NCBI GenBank assembly: GCA_034769895.1 | Contig: CM068373.1 | Coordinates: forward strand, 437,019,080-437,083,079 | Length of the DNA: 64,000 nucleotides | Reading direction: 5' to 3' | From: Magicicada septendecula | Taxonomy: Eukaryota > Arthropoda > Insecta > Hemiptera > Cicadidae | In this document: piece after piece, positions 34,121-44,121 of the stretch | How positions within the stretch are numbered: position 1 is the first letter of the stretch | Layout: each line of letters starts with the position of its first letter | The notes under the pieces: generated by a model | What the model was told of the DNA's origin: nothing | Databases searched by the model: none | Seen by the model: only the letters and a program-made list of their open reading frames with translations | Translations under genes and position numbers: made by a program

Positions 34121-35156
34121 TGTAAAGGTCCTCGCCTTTTACTCTTTTAACTACTTATAGTTTACAGTCATCATGAATAATACTCACCGCTGCCAGAATT
34201 TTACTTACCGTCATGGTCCCCGTAAAACTTACCTTATTAAACTGCCCAGGTCGCCACGATATTTTTCTAAGGTTAAATATCGAAACCTTTACACTTTTGC
34301 CCTTATAAAAATCCCGCTATCTAACTACCCTTAAATATCAGAAAAATCCCAAAGAATGTTAGGCGAGGTTTTCAGCACAGAATAGGAAATGATTATGGCG
34401 TAATAACTTAATTTAACACATTTTTATATCCCTAAACAAACTTGATTTTATTTTATTAAGTAGCCTACAGCTAAAAAACATGAATTTGTTCAAACACAAG
34501 TTTTATCAACTAATTATTTTATAGGAACCAGTACTTTTAATCATGATTTCTCCCATTGAATATATAGCTTTTACCCCCTTTATAGTATTCTCATTAATTC
34601 TTTTATAAATCTAAATTTGTATAGTTTTTTACTGACATCAGATTGTTATGGAGTCACTTTTGTATGTAGTTGTTACTCAACTGACATGTGTTCCAGTTGT
34701 TACCCGATCACTAGTATTACACTGTCATATTAGCCACATCACACGGAACTGTTCTAACTGCACAAATTAACGTATTCGTTAATTATCTCGATCTCTTTCT
34801 TCATTTTACTCTTTTGCACACTTTTTATAAGATTCGGTAGGCCTAGGCTACTGTATTCGCTTTGGCCTACCGAAATTTCCGAGGCCACTGTATAAAGTTT
34901 TACTTATACATGCACTGCTCTCCACTGCTGTCTGATGATAACTCTGGTGGTAGACTGCATACTGTAATTCACAAAAAGCCTGCTGCTGGGGCAGTTACGC
35001 AATGCGTCTAGACTGTTGTTTAGACTAACAGTGTATGTTGTACTGGGGCTCCTCACAGGTGAAAGTTAACAATTTATTAATTACTGAATTACTGAATTAA
35101 ATACTGATTAAAACTGAATTGCTAACTGGGGTAGCGCACAATTCTGTACCGTTACA
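34121..35156 (-). mobile_element. Solo LTR inside the gag fragment
   Basis: 1036 bp, begins TGTAAAGGTCC and ends GTACCGTTACA, flanked by TACT (34117-34120 and 35157-35160). Removing it restores gag homology (GTCAGTACTTGCTTCAAAC). Its first third resembles the LTR at 50296 (CAGGTCGCCACGATATTTTT against CAGAGTCGCCACGATATTTT), its end resembles the LTRs at 24079 and 29616. Confidence 0.85.
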
Positions 35157-35790
35157 TACTTGCTTCAAACTGTTCTGCATAAGAGTTCTGGCTGTCAGGT
35201 GACACTTTCTGTAGTAGCTCTAAGACAGATACTTGAAGCAAGAATAAGTGAAACCAATAATATGTGCTTGTGACTTCAATGTTGGGCCCTTGATATGAAT
35301 AGGTATGACTGCAGTCAAAGTAACTCTCTCTGTTACCTTATTTTCTGTATTTTTTTGGACTATACCTTTTTTGCTACAATCTGTTCCAACACAGATTGCA
35401 ATTTGATTTGAAACATAGGGTTGTTCATTGACTGTTCAACTTCTGTTTACATCTGTTATTTTACATTTGGAGTCCACTTCTCTATACAGATAATCTTACC
35501 TCTTGCCCACTGAGATCACCATGTAATTCACCCACACCTCCACATAGTAGAACCCAACTCTGCAGCAGTATGCTGTTGCAAATGCCTTTGTTCATATATC
35601 AGTGCTTTTATGTGTTCTGTTTCTTGTTTACGTTCTTCTTTTTGTCATTATATCTAAGCAGGGATGCTTTTTATGATTCCTCTGCTAGTCATTGTTTTTC
35701 ATCCTGTCATTTCTCTCTTTTTTCTGCCTCATAGTGTCATAATTTCTCTGCTTCTTCTACCTCCTGTCATTATTGTTCCATTTGCAATAG
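35157..35790 (-). pseudogene. Degenerate Gypsy gag N-terminal half
   Basis: Continuation of the fragment at 33707-34120. It matches 42350-43190: the capsid region near CTGTCAGGTGACACTTTCTG, then the Ser/Leu/Glu-rich coiled-coil start. Many substitutions and indels; no open frame of note. Confidence 0.65.
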
Positions 35791-36483
35791 CAAATGCACT
35801 AGTAAATTTGTAAACAATTCTTGGTACTGTTGCCCTAATAAGTGATTATGATAAAAAGTTTTTATTAACACACACACACGTGCACACATACACGACACAA
35901 ATTAACTAACATAGCATACTCATTAACTTCAGATATTGATAATTCAATACACAGTATCGTTTTAAAAATCTCCGTTTTATAGAGTATAATTTTAGAGGCC
36001 ATAGAAGCGATGATAAAAACAACTAGATGAGCACGACAAACAACTACAAGAGCGTGACTGAAAACAAGGAATTCATAAGAAAACAAATGGAGGGTTGTGG
36101 TTGTGGTTGTGTGGAGTTGTTGTGGAACATTAACAACTGAAAATAAAATTCTTGTAGACACATTTCAAACATAAATGAACTTGAGTCAAATGAAACTGGA
36201 CAAAAATTATATAACATAGGAACAAAAGTTAAAGGAACATGAAAATAAACTCACAGAAATAGACAAGACTCCATGAACATGAACACAAACACACACAGTT
36301 ACAAAAAGAAATTGACAATTTGGGGTTGGGTGGTACTATACAGTGAAATCAAATCACATATGTATACCATAACATACTGGACATTACCACAATAATAAAA
36401 CAAGGCAGAATAAAGAAACAGGTCAGGTACAAAGAATGACAGGAAAAAATATTCATTGGAGGACCAGGGGAAAAAGAGCATGA

Positions 36484-36630
36484 GGGAGGCCAAGAAGAAG
36501 ATGGGTAGATGCTGTAGATGATGATTTAAGATGACTGGGGGGTCAGAAGGTGCGAAGAGTGACACAGGATAGAGAAGAGTGTAGACACGCCATTCTGGAG
36601 GCCAGAGTTCTTCATGAGCTGTAGCGCCGT
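36484..36630 (+). pseudogene. LINE reverse transcriptase C-terminal scrap
   Basis: One frame reads GRPRRRWVDAVDDDLR, stop, then VTQDREECRHAILEA. This is the typical tail of non-LTR retrotransposon reverse transcriptases in animals. Contains stops; nothing of the RT core is seen. Confidence 0.6.
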
Positions 36631-36654
36631 GGAGTAAGTAACTTTACCATAACA

Positions 36655-37290
36655 TAGAAGAATGGCCTCAACATCTAAAGTTCTATGGGGATGAAAATGA
36701 TAACCCAGCAGAGTTCGTGAGGCAATGTGAATGGTTGATAGACACTATTGTAAATCAGTTTACTGACCAGGACAAAATAAACTTAATTACAAAATATTTT
36801 TAAGTGTCAGTGGCACCATGGTATACAATTATCTGAGACCAGGTCACAGCATACAAGGACTTCTCCAAGCTTTTTTGAGACCCGATACTAGACTCTGCAT
36901 GTCCAACTCAAGGTACGTAATCACTTTGAGTTCAGTAAGTATGTATATGGGCGACAAGCGGAAGAACAATATGTATGTAATACAACAGGTAGGAAAGTGA
37001 AACATCAGCATCCACAACTTAATGAAAGTGAACTTACGCACAAATTGGCCTATCTTGTCAATCAGAACATCAGCGTTGTGGGGGTTGGAAGAGGTATAAG
37101 CTGATTGGAAGATCCGGTATTATTGTCTCAGTGGGAAGACGTCATGAACAAGGGTCAAAGTCCAGGTCCCAGTAGGATAATGAAGCAAATAATCCACCTA
37201 AATATACACAAAAGATACTGAACATAAACCAAGGTGGGAGAATAAAAAAATTAACAAGTCAGGAAAACCTTCTGTATCCACAATGGAGGG
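36655..37290 (+). pseudogene. Gypsy-type gag capsid fragment
   Basis: Begins WPQHLKFYGDENDNPAEFVR followed by DQDKINLITKYF, a capsid-like pattern. Continues with numerous stops and frame changes through motifs of the capsid C-terminal half. It is diverged from both the array Gag and the Gag at 42-43 kb. Sequence from about 36010 (LDEHDKQLQER-like) may be its coiled-coil part. Confidence 0.5.
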
Positions 37291-37361
37291 AAATAGTGCA
37301 ACTCATGTGATGTTTGGTTAGCTTCATTGTGTCATTTACGTTTATACTAGGCTACAGAGTT

Positions 37362-37428
37362 TTGTAGTTTTTTATTAGAAATAATACTTCGTTTAATAGT
37401 TTTTTATTAGAAATAATACTTCTTTTGA
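37362..37428 (+). repeat. Short direct duplication
   Basis: TAGTTTTTTATTAGAAATAA occurs twice about 32 bp apart, each followed by TACTTCGTTT or TACTTCTTTT. Confidence 0.6.
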
Positions 37429-38079
37429 ATATAAATTATTTTGTATTGTGAATTATTATGGAATATTTATCCGAAAAAAAATTTTAGAATATGCAAAGTG
37501 ACAGCAGTGAGGAATACATGGATTCTGATCCTGACTTTGTAGTCAGTGTATCTTATAGTTTACATTGTTAATTATAGAACGTATAATGAAAATAAGTGTG
37601 TAATTTATTATAGGATAACATTAAAATTAAAATTTTTATACATATCTAAAAACAAGCAGTATTACAAAAAAGTGGTCCATTTCACAATGTGGAACTGTTC
37701 CTAAGGTGATCGCACTCAAAATGTTAAGTACAGCGGAATTGTGTGTAAGGATGTGTAGCCATGTTTGTAGTATGCTCGTGTGAGGGTACAAAATTATTTT
37801 ATTGAATATATATAAAAAGCATGTTAATGTAAATAACTTTTGTGATATGGAAATTTTTGAGATGGGACTTACATCAGAATGTTTGAAATAAAAATGTTCA
37901 GCGTAATTAATGACGGTAATTATTTTAAAAATCAGTAAGTAAATGTATGTTTTTTAAGTAAAAAGGGTTTATGGCCGTAAATTCGATCGTAAATACATAC
38001 AGGTTTTTTAAAACAAGAATTGTTCTTTTCAGAAGCCTTCTTTGACAAGAATTAATTATCTATTTCTTTTGTTTAAGAC
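37429..38079. other. No recognised feature
   Basis: AT-rich. A short frame at about 37492 begins MQSDSSEEYMDSDPDF and is followed by GTAGTCAG; it could be a first exon but nothing supports it further. Confidence 0.4.
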
Positions 38080-38110
38080 CTGATGATGTCAGTGATGACG
38101 AAAAGCTTAG
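38080..38110 (+). ncRNA. Hammerhead-type motif, stand-alone
   Basis: CTGATGA at 38080-38086, then GTCA-GTGA-TGAC hairpin, then GAAA at 38100-38103. All core bases of a hammerhead are present. No PLE coding remains beside it, so it may be the last trace of a PLE or other retroelement 3' end. Confidence 0.6.
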
Positions 38111-38954
38111 TCAAACAATAAAAATTATAGCAGTTAGCAAATTTATAAAAGAAATAGTAAGGATGGCTGCTAATTTAAACAATACGAAGAATTAATTATC
38201 TGTAGGAAATCATGAGTATGGGTTATCTAAGAACCAATCTGATTATGCAGATTCAGTTGAAAATTACTTTTAACAGATAGATCAATCTCTCTTTGGAATC
38301 GATAATATGTAATTGCCACTGGTACCTCCCAATCACCCCCACACACAAGTTAGAAAAATGCTAGAGTTGCTGCGGGAAATATAATAGTGCTATTCTGTGA
38401 AAGTGTAAGATATCTGATTAGGTATATAGATGCTTTAAGCTGACTGGAAAAAGGGTGTTTTTCGCATAACACACCCTTATTTTAGTAATCAGTATTAGTT
38501 TGCCGTGAAAGTATGTAACCATGCCCATGAGAAATAACTACATGCCTGAAAGCGACCCTGCGGCTGGACAGAGTATATCAATCTACAATCCAGGATCATC
38601 CAGGAACAACCCATCATCTGAAGCATCTGAAGTCTACATAAAAGGGAAGCAAACTTATATTATTTATGAACAATTAAAAAAATAATTTAAAAGAATGATT
38701 ATCACATCAGTAAAGACTTTATGGTAAATAAGACAAAAGAATGTTAAATATTACTTTACTTTATTGTATAGAAAGGGAATCTTTTATTTTGTATTACAAA
38801 GATCAACACAGAGAGATTTATTTTTTTATAAACTATTAAAATATCAGGAGATTGTCAAAAATAATAGCATCATTAATAAATCCACTTCAAACGTAGGCCT
38901 ATCTCGGACTAGTTATTCTATGTGACACCTGTACATCACAATATGTATACATAT
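38111..38954. other. No recognised feature
   Basis: AT-rich non-coding sequence. Confidence 0.5.
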
Positions 38955-39109
38955 TGTTACGACGGTCTACTCGATCGTCGTAGGTACAGTGGAAACAAAA
39001 TAAGTACAAGACACCAATTAAGTCACTAATCACACCTTTAATTGTTACAGTAAAAATAGTTCGTAATTAACAACGCAGTCTCTACAGCAAATCAAATGAA
39101 AATTGAAAT
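38955..39109 (-). repeat. 3' LTR remnant of the Gypsy element
   Basis: 155 bp nearly identical to the first 155 bp (plus-strand order) of 43280-43862, beginning TGTTACGACGG. Homology stops at ATGAAAATTG, where integrase sequence begins. Confidence 0.85.
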
Positions 39110-39651
39110 TGCGTAGGCTTCCACCTACTTAGTAAAGTAGTCACCTACAACCATGATTTACCGGTTTCCATCGTCAGTAACTGGGAATGGTCCAGTAATG
39201 TCTATGGCAATTCTCTCGAAAGGTTGTCCAACGTTATACTGTCTCATTTTTCCCCTGCTTCTGGTTTGTGGGCCCTTAATTGCAGCACATATTTCACATG
39301 TCCGGACCCATTCCTCTACGTCGTGGCGAAGATGAAGCCAATAGAATCGCTTCCGTATTTTGTCAAGGTTTTGTTAACGCCAAGATGGCCTCCAGATGTT
39401 CCATCATGCATCTCCTTCAAAACAGACTGCACTTTACTTCGGGGAACTATCAACTGCATGACCACGTCTCGTCCATCTGCACTTTCCCAAGCCCTTTTCA
39501 GCAATCCGTTTTCTAAGGTGAGAGATTCCCATTGTGCCCAGTAGCCCTTCAGCACTTCGGAACCATGGCAGATATCTTGCCAATCCAGGCGGCGACCTTC
39601 CTCTTTTGCTGTCAAGATCGGTCCAATGTCTTCATCAGTCATCTGTTCTTG
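39110..39651 (-). pseudogene. Integrase N-terminal part, truncated
   Basis: The frame starting near 39642 carries MHDGTSGGHLGVNKTL, the HHCC zinc-binding start. A 1-bp loss in an A-run near 39353 shifts the frame; the rest reads LRHDVEEWVRTCEICAAIKG (CxxC), then ERIAIDITGPFP with the first Asp of the DDE triad, and GDYFTK. Two more stops are in this last part (at Tyr and Trp positions in the family pattern). It ends at the deletion into the LTR; the second Asp and Glu of DDE are lost. Confidence 0.8.
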
Positions 39652-40587
39652 TCAACAGTCTTGTGTTGTCCAGCCATCAGCCAGGAAATCTACAGTGATG
39701 GCTTGAACATGTTCGCTTGAGTTTTGTTCTTCCTTTCTGTGGCAATGTCGGCAGTCGTCCGGGCATGGTCTTCGTGATAAGCCATCTACATTTCCGTGCA
39801 GGCGCCCCCGCCGATGTTGTACCTTGAAGTTGTACTCTTGCAGACGTTCGAGCCACCTTGCCAACTGTCCTTCCGGATTTTTAAATCTCAAGAGCCATGC
39901 AAGTGCAGCATGGTCAGTACATAGTGAAAACTCTCTCCCATAGAGGTATTTATGGAAGTGCTCGAAAGCTCTGACAATTGCCAACAACTCTCTTCTTGTA
40001 ACACAATAATTTCTCTCTGGTTTAGAAAGCGTCTTGCTGTAATACGCTATTACTCGTTCTTCACCGTTCTGCACTTGAGACAAAACTGCTCCTAGACCAG
40101 TATTGCTTGCGTCTGTGTCTACGATGTACTTCCCTTCAGAAGCTGGAAAAGCGAGAATTGGCTGCGAACATAATGCCATCTTCAACGTTCTAAATGCTTG
40201 TTCACACTCTCTCGACCAATGGAAGTTTCGTTTATTTTCCGTTAGCTCATGTAGTGGTTTAGCAATAGTAGCAAAGCCTTTCTCAAAACGTCGGTAATAT
40301 GAGCATAACCCCAGGAAACTCCGAACTTTGTGTTTATTCTTCGGAACTGGCCAGTCTCTTATGGTGTATACTTTATTATGATCCATGCTAACGCCCGCTG
40401 CCGAAACCAGATGGCCCAAATACGGTACTTCCTTCTGGAATAGAGAACACTTCTTCGGGCTCAGCTTCAGTTGTGCACCGTGAATTCTAGTTAGAACTTC
40501 CTTAAGGTTTTCCAAATGATCTTTGAAAGTCTTCCCGATCACTATGACATCGTCTAAGTAAACAAGGCAAGTTTTCCACGTCAGGCC
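39652..40587 (-). pseudogene. Gypsy pol: RT palm end, RNase H
   Basis: Same frame as the PR-RT part, continuing after a TGA at 40588. It has YLDDVIVIG, the RT catalytic motif C, then KCSLFQKEVPYLGH, and an RNase H domain with VDTDAS, TRRELLAIV and TDHAAL carrying the acidic residues. It ends in a TGA at 39652, again where CGA (Arg) would fit. RT is the enzyme that copies the element RNA; RNase H removes the template. Confidence 0.85.
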
Positions 40588-41944
40588 TCAGAGTATCAGG
40601 TCCATCAATCTCTCAAATGTTGCCGGTGCATTACAGAGTCCAAATGGCATGACGTTAAATTGGAATAAGCCACTTGGGGTCGAGAAAGCGGTCTTTTCCT
40701 TGTCTTCTTGATGAAGACCCACTTGCCAATATCCACTCTTCAGGTCCAATGTGGAAAACCACTGTGCTCCGGACAACATGTCGAGTGTATCGTCAACGCG
40801 AGGTAATGGGTAGCAGTCTTTCTTTGTAACGTCATTTAACCTCCGGTAGTCTATGCAGAAATGCAATCCACCATCCTTCTTCGCTACCAGCACTACAGGG
40901 GAAGACCAAGCACTTGATGAAGGTTCGATTACTCCCTCTGTCAACATGTCCTGTACTAACCGAGACATCTCCTCTTGTTTAGATAATGGAGGCCTTCGAG
41001 GAGGTTGGCGTATCGGTGTTGTGTCCCCGGTATTGATGCGATGTTGCACAAGAGAGGTTCTTCCCAGTGACTGTCCCCGAACTGCAAAACAATCTTTGAA
41101 TTCGTGTAAAAACTGTCCGAGTTCTTTTACCTCACCACTTGAGAGGTCGTTAGAAGATCTGTTCAATAATTCTTGCAGTTCCTCTGGTAATTTAGAAGTA
41201 TCCGAAGAACTGGATCTTCGTTGTGTTATTCCGGCTACCCATGCCACAGGAGTCAATTTGCCTAGGAGCGTATTGCTTTGTAAAGTGATAGCTTGATTCA
41301 AAATATTCGCCACTCTAATAGGTATGTTTCCGGTTTTGTCAGGTTTTACTAAACTTCTGGCAATTAGTATGCCCGGTGTGCTGACTACCTGGGGTTCGAA
41401 TATAGAGCACTGATTGCCCCTAGTATCTACCGCAGTTCTAACCATGATGATCTTTTCGGAGTTTGGCGGAACAGTTACGGCCACTTGGTTTATGACGTCC
41501 ATCGATTTTTCTGCTGTCGTCATTGTTGATAGCATTACCTCTTCCCCTCCGATTCTCAAGGCATTGTTTTTGAAGTCGACTATAAATCCGTATGCGTTCA
41601 TAACGTCCACACTAAGAATTGCTTCATCCACAATGTCTGCAACAAGTACTTGATGATTAAACTCAAGTCTACTGAGGCGTATGTGTATCTCCACTTTCCC
41701 ATACACTTTTACAGGCCATCCAGTAGCTGTTAGCAAGCTGCAAGAGCACCAGATTGGCTTGAGATCTTTCACCACGTCGGGGCGCACAATAGAAACTGTT
41801 GCGCCTGTGTCAACTGTAATCGAGGTTGGCCTTTCTTGAACAAATCCGGTAACTACCAAGCTCCCGCTGTTTTTCTGAAGTGTAGAAATTGCGTATTGTC
41901 TAGGGGCTTCGTTCCTCCAGTTAGTCAGCACACGCCCCGTTGTA
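40588..41944 (-). pseudogene. Gypsy pol: protease and RT fingers/palm
   Basis: About 450 codons. Retropepsin motif ITVDTGATVSIV near the start, then a long linker, then RT: VIEPSSSAWSSPVVLVAKKDG, FCIDYRRLNDVT, WFSTLDLKSGYWQV (motif A with catalytic Asp) and FQFNVMPFGLCNAPATFERL. The frame stops at TGA 40588-40590, seven codons before the YLDD region's start; a single C-to-T change at a CGA codon would explain it. The pol frame is -1 to gag and open across the frameshift site, so no own start codon is needed. Confidence 0.85.
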
Positions 41945-41964
41945 CTGACTACTGCTTGTTTCCC
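41922..41964 (-). promoter_or_regulatory. -1 ribosomal frameshift signal, Gypsy element
   Basis: On minus, gag codons read CAG GGA AAC: heptamer GGGAAAC (41958-41964). A 6-nt spacer follows, then TAGTCAG (41945-41951) that can pair with CTGACTA (41922-41928), loop 16 nt. The gag stop TAG is the first three bases of the stem. Pol phase is exactly what a -1 shift here gives. Confidence 0.75.
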
Positions 41965-43199
41965 TGCTGCTGAATTCTAACCCGACAATCTCGTTGTAGA
42001 TGTCCAGGTTTCCCACATCTATAACACTTCGGTCTTCCATCCTTTCTTATCTTATTCTGTGGCGCCGACCGTCGAGTCTCTGTTCCTTGTTCTTCTTCCT
42101 CATCGTCTGTGCCGGCTCGATCTTTTAGCGCGCACACTTTATGACTTGTCCAACCAGACGCTGATTTGGCGGCCTCAAATTGCAAAGCATGTACCAGGGC
42201 GTCCGCACTGTTCTGGTGTCTTGCCATTCGTAACACTTGCTGTAGTTCGTTATCTCGGACACCGGCAGTAAATGTCTGCATCGCAAAACGCGTTCGAAAA
42301 TCTTCTGGCGCTTCAGGATAGGCCAGTCTAATTAGTCTGTCGATACTTGCTTCAAACTCTTGAAGACTCTCCCCGGAATGCTGTCGCCTTGCTCTCAACT
42401 GGGTGCAGTACACATCTCGCAAATGTTTATCACCATACCGTAATTCTAGAACTTTTATCAACTCGGCATAGATGTTCTTGCTGTCAGGTGGCACTTTCTG
42501 TAGTAATTCTGCCGCGGGTCCTTTTAATGCGAGAACGAGTGAGACTGCCTTGTCTTTCTCTGTCCAATTATTTGCACATGCAACAGCTTCAAATTGGCGG
42601 AGGTACGTTTCCCAGTGACTGCTTCCGTCAAAGTTTGGAGCTTTGACATGAACTGTCCCTACTGAAGGCAAAGTTACTTTCTCTGTTGACTTATTTTCTG
42701 CGTCTTTTTCTGTCTTTATCATTGGTACAGTCTGTTCACAAAGTTGTTTTGGTTGTAATTTCAGACACTGCTCAACTTTATTTTTAATCTGCTCTTTTAT
42801 GTTTGCCATTGAGTTTTCTACTGCAGATATTTTTGTTGACATAACTTCTTCCACAGTCAAGACAGATTTTTCTACTTTAGCTATTTTATTTGACATGGAT
42901 TCTTCTATGTCAGATATTCTGGTAATCTGATTATTGAGCTCACCTCGTAATTCACCTACGTCACCACGTAGGAGACCCAATTCTGCGGTAGTATGTTCTT
43001 GCAACTGTTTCTGCATAGTTTCAAAGAGAGCTTCTGTTTTATCTTTTTGTCTTTCTTCTGTTTCTAGCATTAGTGCTTTCTGACGTTCCTCAGCCTCTTC
43101 TCTTTCCTGTCTTCGTTTCTCATCCTGTCGTTTTTCTGCTTCTTCCTGTGTCTGCCGCAGCAGTGTTTGTAAAGCTTCCATCATCTGACTGGGATCCAT
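41949..43199 (-). CDS. Gag of the Gypsy element
   Basis: An intact 416-codon frame from ATG 43199, 80 bases after the PBS. Region 1 (about 1-170) is a Glu/Gln/Arg-rich coiled coil. Region 2 (about 185-355) is the capsid, with PNFDGSSHWETYLRQFEAVA and LRYGDKHLRDVYCTQLRAR. Near the C-terminus CYRCGKPGHLQRDC is a perfect CCHC zinc knuckle for RNA packaging. It is the only full-length retroelement gene in the window without a lesion. Confidence 0.9.
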   Translation of the reverse strand: MDPSQMMEALQTLLRQTQEEAEKRQDEKRRQEREEAEERQKALMLETEERQKDKTEALFETMQKQLQEHTTAELGLLRGDVGELRGELNNQITRISDIEESMSNKIAKVEKSVLTVEEVMSTKISAVENSMANIKEQIKNKVEQCLKLQPKQLCEQTVPMIKTEKDAENKSTEKVTLPSVGTVHVKAPNFDGSSHWETYLRQFEAVACANNWTEKDKAVSLVLALKGPAAELLQKVPPDSKNIYAELIKVLELRYGDKHLRDVYCTQLRARRQHSGESLQEFEASIDRLIRLAYPEAPEDFRTRFAMQTFTAGVRDNELQQVLRMARHQNSADALVHALQFEAAKSASGWTSHKVCALKDRAGTDDEEEEQGTETRRSAPQNKIRKDGRPKCYRCGKPGHLQRDCRVRIQQQGNKQ

Positions 43200-43260
43200 G
43201 TTTACCGATTAATTACGAATCACACTCGTCTTGTACAAAGTATCCACTGTTAACCGTTCT

Positions 43261-43279
43261 ATCCCAGTTCTGACACCAC
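43261..43279 (-). other. Primer-binding site of the Gypsy element
   Basis: Directly inside the 5' LTR, minus-strand TGGTGTCAGAACTGGGAT starts one base after the terminal CA. The TGG start is as expected for a tRNA primer; the tRNA was not identified. Confidence 0.7.
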
Positions 43280-43862
43280 TGTTACGACGGTCTACTCGAT
43301 CGTCGTAGGTACAGTGGAAACAAAATAAGTACAAGACACCAATTAAGTCACTAATCACACCTTTAATTGTTACAGTAAAAATAGTTCGTAATTAACAACG
43401 CAGTCTCTACAACAAATCAAATGAAAATTGTACACACGTAATAAAATGTCCACAAATATTAAAACTTAATTGTATTACAATTATACCGTCTGATTATAAA
43501 ACGCAACACTTCAATAATAACTACTTGAACGTACACAATAATAACTCGAACCATTTGGAAATATATCGCACTAATACTCTCGAACCGCACTAACCAATAT
43601 CTCGCATGGAACTGAAAACTAAGGCCGCTACCCGATGTATTTATAGTCACGCTCACACACCAGAAGCTTCCAAACTGCGTCTTATCTCTCGTGAACTACG
43701 TAATTACTACGGCCTTGACACAGTCTGAGCACCGGAGCAAAGCCCGGCACAGTCTAGAAGATTCTCGCAAAATGCGTCAAGTAGCACGTACACCACACGC
43801 TTACATCGAGATCTTTCTGGCACATTCGATAAACGCGTAGATTGTTCTGTGCTGTCGTAGCA
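43280..43862 (-). repeat. 5' LTR of the Gypsy element (583 bp)
   Basis: Plus-strand order begins TGTTACGACGG and ends GTCGTAGCA, imperfect inverted ends (TGTTACGAC and TGCTACGAC). An ATAT duplication follows. Compared with the remnant at 38955, nearly identical over 155 bp. Confidence 0.8.
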
Positions 43863-44121
43863 ATATATACATCGTTTGATGAGTTCAGCCATTTTCGTTT
43901 AGTGTAAATAAATTTAAATTCGTGGTTTTATATGTACTGATTCTTGGTAATCTTGACTCCATTTGTTCTTTACTTAATATTATCTACTTAACTGTTTTTG
44001 TTATTATAATTATCTTATGACAGCAATTTTTCTCATGAAATTTTGCATAGCACCAGTTATGAAATACACAGCAATAATAAAATTATAATACTATCTTTGA
44101 AAACAATAAAATATAAAATAC

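Larger units (their letters stand above)
38955..43862 (-). mobile_element. Gypsy LTR retrotransposon, internally truncated
   Basis: Minus-strand element bounded by ATAT duplications (38951-38954 and 43863-43866). The 5' LTR is complete (43280-43862), then PBS, gag and pol in -1 phase with PR, RT, RNase H and the start of integrase. A deletion removed the rest of integrase and most of the 3' LTR, leaving 38955-39109. Lesions are few: single nonsense codons and one or two frameshifts, so it is not very old. It is a relative of the decayed gag at 33.7-35.8 kb. Confidence 0.85.
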
